Source of the DNA: CAYFQB01 sp964345225
GTDB lineage: Bacteria > Nitrospirota > Thermodesulfovibrionia > Thermodesulfovibrionales > UBA6898
Length of the DNA stretch: 35,864 nt
Assembly: GCA_964345225.1 (NCBI GenBank)
Contig: CAYFQB010000004.1
Coordinates: 1-35,864 of the forward strand
Direction of reading: 5' to 3'
Shown: positions 32,449 through 35,864 of the stretch, piece after piece
Layout of the letters: every line of letters starts with the position of its first letter
Position numbering within the stretch: the first letter of the stretch is position 1
The notes under the pieces: generated by a model
What the model saw: the letters and a program-made list of their open reading frames with translations, nothing else
What the model was told of the DNA's origin: nothing
The model's database searches: none
Translations under genes and position numbers: made by a program

Positions 32449-32538
32449 TAGGGACACTTCCCATATTTCAAGAATTTATCCTGACACTTTTTTGTACCTC
32501 TGTTTAATGGTTATCTTTAAATAAGGGAAGTGTCCCTA
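32449..32538. repeat. 90-bp element with 14-bp perfect inverted ends
   Basis: TAGGGACACTTCCC (32449-32462) and its exact reverse complement (32525-32538) bound 62 bases of AT-rich sequence, starting 3 bases after the gatB stop. It resembles a miniature element or REP-type repeat and could also serve as a hairpin at the end of the gatAB transcript. No flanking target duplication was obvious. The rest of the gap up to the tRNA gene is AT-rich with nothing else recognised. Confidence 0.75.
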
Positions 32539-32629
32539 CTCAAGTTGATTTAAAGCAGTTTCATCAGTTAATATTTCAAATAATCTTCAATATATCTAAA
32601 GAATTTCTGCCTGTTAAAGGCCTGATAAA

Positions 32630-32722
32630 GGAGAGATGCCCGAGAGGCTGAAGGGGCACGACTGGAAATCGTGTGTGCGGCTAATCCCCGCACCGTGGGT
32701 TCAAATCCCACTCTCTCCGCCA
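32630..32722 (+). tRNA. tRNA-Ser (GGA anticodon)
   Basis: A 93-base class II tRNA. The acceptor stem GGAGAGA (32630-32636) pairs with TCTCTCC (32712-32718); the discriminator is G and the CCA end is encoded (32720-32722). The anticodon stem CACGA/TCGTG encloses the loop CTGGAAA with anticodon GGA at 32664-32666, reading UCC and UCU. A long variable arm (GTGCGG...CCGCAC) and a T arm GTGGG-TTCAAAT-CCCAC are present. A T run (32725-32730) follows and may end transcription. The 3' end may be an integration site, since an integrase remnant follows. Confidence 0.97.
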
Positions 32723-32867
32723 TGTTTTTTGTTTAATATCAAGGTCTTAGGAGTTCAATATACCCCAAAAAACCGTCAGTAAACCGTCAGTAACTTGCTT
32801 AAATAGGGTATACAAATGTATAGGTAGGGTCATGTTTTTTGATCCTGGGGTAAATGGTTAAGCCTGA

Positions 32868-33011
32868 AATTATGCTGAACACCATAATGGAGAAACGACA
32901 AAGACAGATATAGTTGAGCAATCAGGCATAGATGTTTCTCATGCTTCACGTTATGAAATGCTTAATGACAGATTTAAAAATCCTTTAAGACAGTCAGTAA
33001 ATGGTCAGTAA
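32868..33011 (+). pseudogene. possible C-terminal remnant of a tyrosine recombinase
   Basis: A short frame after TGA (32865-32867) reads NYAEHHNGETTKTDIVEQSG, then IDVSHASRYEMLNDRFKNP and ends QSVNGQ at TAA 33009-33011. This looks like the charged tail after the catalytic Tyr of phage-type integrases, beside a tRNA gene where such genes commonly sit. The catalytic part is missing, and the assignment depends on composition and place. Around it, 32.77-33.02 kb contains direct repeats of ACCGTCAGTA (32768-32790) and related GTCAGTAAA units, which may be old arm-type or attachment sites. Confidence 0.35.
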
Positions 33012-33210
33012 AACTATTCTAAGTAGCCTACCACTGAGGCTGAGGAATGAATGAGCAAGATCAGTAAGCTCATAGACGCTGAATTTGATAGGAGTTAAGG
33101 TATAACCTGGAATGAAGCCCCTGGGGGATCCTGGGACTTTTTTGTTTGTTACACCTGCAAAGCAATAGTTTCAATAGAATGAAACAACTAAAGATTAACG
33201 TTTGAAAGTA

Positions 33211-33245
33211 ATAATAAAAAAGGGCCTGATTATTCCAGGCCCTTT
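33211..33245 (-). terminator. intrinsic terminator of the FG-GAP gene
   Basis: On the minus strand CAGGCCCTTT pairs perfectly with AAAGGGCCTG across the loop (33229-33235), and the stem is followed by TTTTTATTATT. Stem at 33219-33228 and 33236-33245. Placed 26 bases after the stop of the FG-GAP/VCBS gene. Confidence 0.9.
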
Positions 33246-33271
33246 GAGTATTCTTCTCTATTTAAATAACA

Positions 33272-34702
33272 TTACGGTTCTGTATTTCCTAAAACCTCCC
33301 ACGTCACAGTTTCTGTTGAACTTTCACCGCTGCTCATATTAATGTTTATTTCCAAAACATGTGAGCCGGCGCCCAGAGATCCCCCTGTAATACTTGGACA
33401 TCTGAATGACTGACCTCCCTTTATAAGTGTCCCGGCAACCAGACAATTGACAAGACTGCCAGTTATATTCTGTCCGTCTAAAACTGCGCTCCCACCTATA
33501 ACTGTGGCATCTGGGTCTTCAAAAATAATAGTAAAATCAAAAGACTGCGTGCTCACGTATCTGCCGGTACCAGGAGACAGTGTAAGCCTGCCGACATTCA
33601 GCCAGATTTTGTCCGGGGCGCTGTAATTTGAGACAAAGGCGTCAAGATCTCCGTCACCGTTTACATCACCAAGGGCAACAGCAAAACCAGAAGCGGTCCC
33701 CAGGTTCTGTCCGCTGTCCGTAAAATTCCCGGACCCATCATTCAGCCATACTTTATCTACAATTTCGGTATCCTCCTCATTACCTACATAGGCATCAATG
33801 TCTCCGTCACTATCGAGATCGCCAAGGGCAACACTATAACTCCACCAGTCTCCCAAGTATTGGCCGCTGTCCGTAAAATTTCCTGATCCGTCGTTCATCC
33901 AGACCGTGTTTTCGTAACCCTCAGAAAGGAAGGCATCTATGTCGCCATCACCGTCCAGGTCTCCGAGCCCGACATCCATACACTGGTTCGTTACACCCAG
34001 GTTCTGTCCGCTGTCCGTGAAATTTCCTGATCCGTCATTCATCCACACTTTGCTAGGTGCATTTACATTCGCCACAACGGCATCGAGATCATTGTCGCCG
34101 TCCAGGTCACCGAGGCTTATGCCGTAGCTGTACAAGCTGCCAAGGGCCTGGCCACTGTCTGAGAAATTGCCATTTCCATCATTGAACCAAACCTTATTCC
34201 CGGCAGGCAGCATATTCGCAATAAAAGCATCGAGGTCTCCGTCTCCGTCAAGGTCACCAAGGGCTACGTCATAACTTCGGGAGTTTCCAAGGTTCTGACC
34301 GCTGTCTGTGAGAGTGCCGGTCCCGTCATTGAGATATACCTTGTTCGCCTCAGGAGAATAATAATTTGCCACAAATAAATCGAGATCTCCATCGTCATCA
34401 AGGTCTCCAAGTTTAACACCCTCACTGTACGCACTTCCTAGGCGCTGCCCGCTGTCTGTAAACGTACCACTACCGTCATTGAACCATACAAGGACAGATT
34501 CGTAGATGGTAGAGACAACAGCATCGAGGTCACCGTCTCCATCCAGATCACCAAGTACTGCGTCCCTGCTGTCAGAGTTTCCAATTACAAGATTCTGCCC
34601 ACTGTCAACAAAAACACCGAGACCTGCCTCAACAGCAAGAGAAAAAAAGATAACCAGCATAAAAGACAGACAGAATGATCCTAGTAATGTCTTTCGCATC
34701 AT
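33272..34702 (-). CDS. secreted FG-GAP/VCBS repeat protein
   Basis: A 476-residue exported protein. Residues 1-26 are a signal peptide (MMRKTLLGSF, hydrophobic core, AVEA). Then seven repeats of about 50 residues follow, each with a calcium-binding LGDLDGDGDLDA-type loop, a short strand with KVWxNDGSGNF, and TDSGQNLG. Such repeats build an integrin-like beta-propeller; seven blades fit a closed propeller. A C-terminal domain (about 385-476; LTLSPGTGRYVSTQSFDF...) looks immunoglobulin-like. No sorting signal or lipobox is visible. Likely an extracellular or periplasmic calcium-dependent binding protein. The repeats are very alike at DNA level, indicating recent duplications. A terminator follows. 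Confidence 0.88.
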   Translation of the reverse strand: MMRKTLLGSFCLSFMLVIFFSLAVEAGLGVFVDSGQNLVIGNSDSRDAVLGDLDGDGDLDAVVSTIYESVLVWFNDGSGTFTDSGQRLGSAYSEGVKLGDLDDDGDLDLFVANYYSPEANKVYLNDGTGTLTDSGQNLGNSRSYDVALGDLDGDGDLDAFIANMLPAGNKVWFNDGNGNFSDSGQALGSLYSYGISLGDLDGDNDLDAVVANVNAPSKVWMNDGSGNFTDSGQNLGVTNQCMDVGLGDLDGDGDIDAFLSEGYENTVWMNDGSGNFTDSGQYLGDWWSYSVALGDLDSDGDIDAYVGNEEDTEIVDKVWLNDGSGNFTDSGQNLGTASGFAVALGDVNGDGDLDAFVSNYSAPDKIWLNVGRLTLSPGTGRYVSTQSFDFTIIFEDPDATVIGGSAVLDGQNITGSLVNCLVAGTLIKGGQSFRCPSITGGSLGAGSHVLEININMSSGESSTETVTWEVLGNTEP

Positions 34703-35320
34703 AGCATTCCTCCTTAATTAAATTTTTTTAAAAGATGAGGGCTAGTTCTGCAAATTTATAACCTAATTCCAATGATCCAATCTATAAAAATATGACGGTC
34801 ATCGGATGAAAAGCAATCGATCTTCAGGATTATTTAAATTTTATCAAACAGGAAAATGTTAATATAATTCGTATCTCCCCTCCCTCTTATTATAAAAATA
34901 AAATTTATTTAATCCAATCAAAATCAATACTCTTCTTATACATGTCTTATGTGTTAATCAAAAAAATCGATTACACCGGAGTTTTCTTCCTGCAGTACTC
35001 GGCTATCTTCCCACAAAAATATAATTAGAATTCCTCTTTTTGCCAAGAAATTGAACTGTTTAGAAGTCTTTCACTAAAAATAAAATCACCTTTTAGAGAT
35101 TCTTCCAATGAACGAGCAAATAATTTACAGGCAAAAAGATAAACTGTAGCTCTACAAAATTTTCAAATTTCATGACAGAATGTAACCCGTTAATTTTATT
35201 TAAAATGTGTTTCCCTGATATCTGAAAGAGTACTTATTTTGTAAAAAATACCAATATTGAATTATGTAAAACTTTACAGTTTGATATTCCTATGCATAAC
35301 AGACTTTCAATTTGAGATAC
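34703..35320. other. AT-rich gap without recognised gene
   Basis: About 620 bases between the FG-GAP gene start and the degenerate frame described next. TAATTAAGGAGGA just ahead of the gene at 34702 is its ribosome binding site. One open minus-strand stretch (about 35025-35160, with FACKLFARSLEESLKGDFIF) is protein-like but lacks a start. No RNA gene was recognised. Confidence 0.4.
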
Positions 35321-35569
35321 TCATAAGATAGATGAAATAGAGTTCTTCAATTTATCTATTACATTAATAATCTTCACTCCAAAATCAGTTCTTAAAGGTG
35401 TGACTTTTAGGAAGGAAGTGAGCCTATAAGTCCACACATTTCTTGTGCGGTTATGATTGCGAATTACATATCGAAATATGCATTCCTAAATTCTCGTAAA
35501 AAATAATTTGGGACAACGTTTAGTCCTTCCTGAAAGGTTGCTTTCTACTGGCGGAATACAACATTTCAT
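35321..35569 (-). pseudogene. unidentified degenerate frame downstream of infC
   Basis: From ATG 35569 a minus-strand frame runs 27 codons (MKCCIPPVESNLSGRTKRCP...), meets TAG at 35486-35488, then stays open for 54 codons (ECIFRYVIRNHNRTRNVWTY, RLTSFLKVTPLRTDFGVKII) to TGA at 35321. The composition is protein-like and unusual for such AT-rich DNA. I do not recognise the family. It could be chance; in part the DNA forms a hairpin (35398-35437), so structure may matter more than coding. It lies 34 bases after infC, where rpmI would be expected, but does not resemble ribosomal protein L35. Confidence 0.3.
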
Positions 35570-35603
35570 TCTATAAACTTCAAGTTAGGAAATATTAATG
35601 AAC

Positions 35604-35864
35604 TTACAAGGCCGTTAGAATCATCACCATCTGGCGACCTTCCATCTTCGGCTGGGATTCCACTTTTGCGATATCCTCAAGTTCCAACGCCAACCTGTTC
35701 AGAACCTTAGCTCCCAGTTCCTGGCGATTAAATTCTCGCCCTCTGAAACGGATTGTCACTTTAACCTTGCCCCCATGAGCGATAAACTTCCGCACATTAC
35801 GCTTCTTGAACTCGTAATCATGGGTATCTATAAACGGGCGCATCCTGATTTCTTTAAGGATTAG
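35604..35864 (-). CDS. infC: translation initiation factor IF-3, C-terminal part (cut by window edge)
   Basis: The frame is open to the edge and reads LKEIRMRPFIDTHDYEFKKR, then FIAHGGKVKVTIRFRGREFN and ends in QPKMEGRQMVMILTAL. This is the C-terminal domain of IF-3, which binds 30S and keeps it from joining 50S until initiation. The N-terminal domain and linker lie outside the window, so an internal Met at 35843 must not be taken as the start. rpmI and rplT, which commonly follow infC, are not found on the downstream side. Confidence 0.95.
   Translation of the reverse strand, partial: LILKEIRMRPFIDTHDYEFKKRNVRKFIAHGGKVKVTIRFRGREFNRQELGAKVLNRLALELEDIAKVESQPKMEGRQMVMILTAL

Noticed and set aside
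35604..35843. A complete small 79-residue gene starting at the Met at 35843
   Set aside because: The frame is open beyond that Met to the window edge and the sequence is the C-terminal domain of IF-3, so it is a truncated view of infC.

Overview
The window looks like a piece of chromosome from an AT-rich, diderm (Gram-negative) bacterium. LptE and Sec/lipoprotein signals point to an outer membrane. GatA/GatB point to indirect charging of tRNA-Gln or tRNA-Asn. The leuS-lptE-holA order, TTG starts (leuS, icd, probably gatA) and many short palindromic intergenic repeats would fit Nitrospirota or a 'deltaproteobacterial' relative. That placement is inference from gene content; no marker was searched.

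Layout. 1-1.1 kb: the left edge holds the start of a truncated gene, a small secreted cysteine protein broken by a frameshift, a likely cyclic-di-GMP (GEMM-I-like) riboswitch in its leader, and the last 58 codons of a lost MacB/FtsX-type permease. 1.1-5.9 kb: a secreted unknown protein, a PilZ protein, a Cys-cluster/receiver protein, an exported nickel superoxide dismutase (sodN), an APH/NahK-like kinase and a decayed gene. 5.9-9.7 kb: a minus-strand run of glycosyltransferase, CinA-type MoaB-fold protein and an HsdR_N-like protein without its ExK motif, then an unknown protein facing a sulfotransferase. 9.7-11.3 kb: an operon with two coupled proteins built from about 30-residue repeats. 11.6-14.5 kb: icd, an HD phosphohydrolase, a Cys-cluster protein and an HMA chaperone. 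15.0-19.7 kb: leuS-lptE-holA and a zinc-ribbon protein. 20.3-23.5 kb: a redox-flavoured module (SHOCT protein, glutaredoxin/thioredoxin-reductase fusion, Cys-cluster protein, MBL hydrolase) lying between two nearly identical inverted repeats of about 100 bp. 23.7-28.6 kb: a MurC-like ligase next to a pseudo-receiver/Glu-rich/TM/SPOR protein, then rnhA and a U32 (TrhP-like) protein. 28.8-32.4 kb: DUF2007, SspB-like, gatA, gatB. 32.6-35.9 kb: tRNA-Ser(GGA), an integrase-tail remnant, a secreted FG-GAP/VCBS repeat protein, a long AT-rich gap with a degenerate frame, and the C-terminal part of infC running off the right edge.

How it fits together. Most genes are housekeeping: translation (leuS, gatAB, infC, tRNA-Ser), replication (holA, rnhA), envelope (lptE, MurC-like, SPOR) and the TCA cycle (icd). 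Around them are accessory pieces and decay: at least three clear gene remnants, several families of small palindromic repeats (one inside leuS, one supplying a stop codon, one in the gatA leader), and a remnant integration site at a tRNA. The most unusual items are the pseudo-receiver-SPOR protein beside a MurC paralogue, the 30-residue-repeat operon, the inverted-repeat-bounded redox block and the probable c-di-GMP riboswitch ahead of a broken gene.
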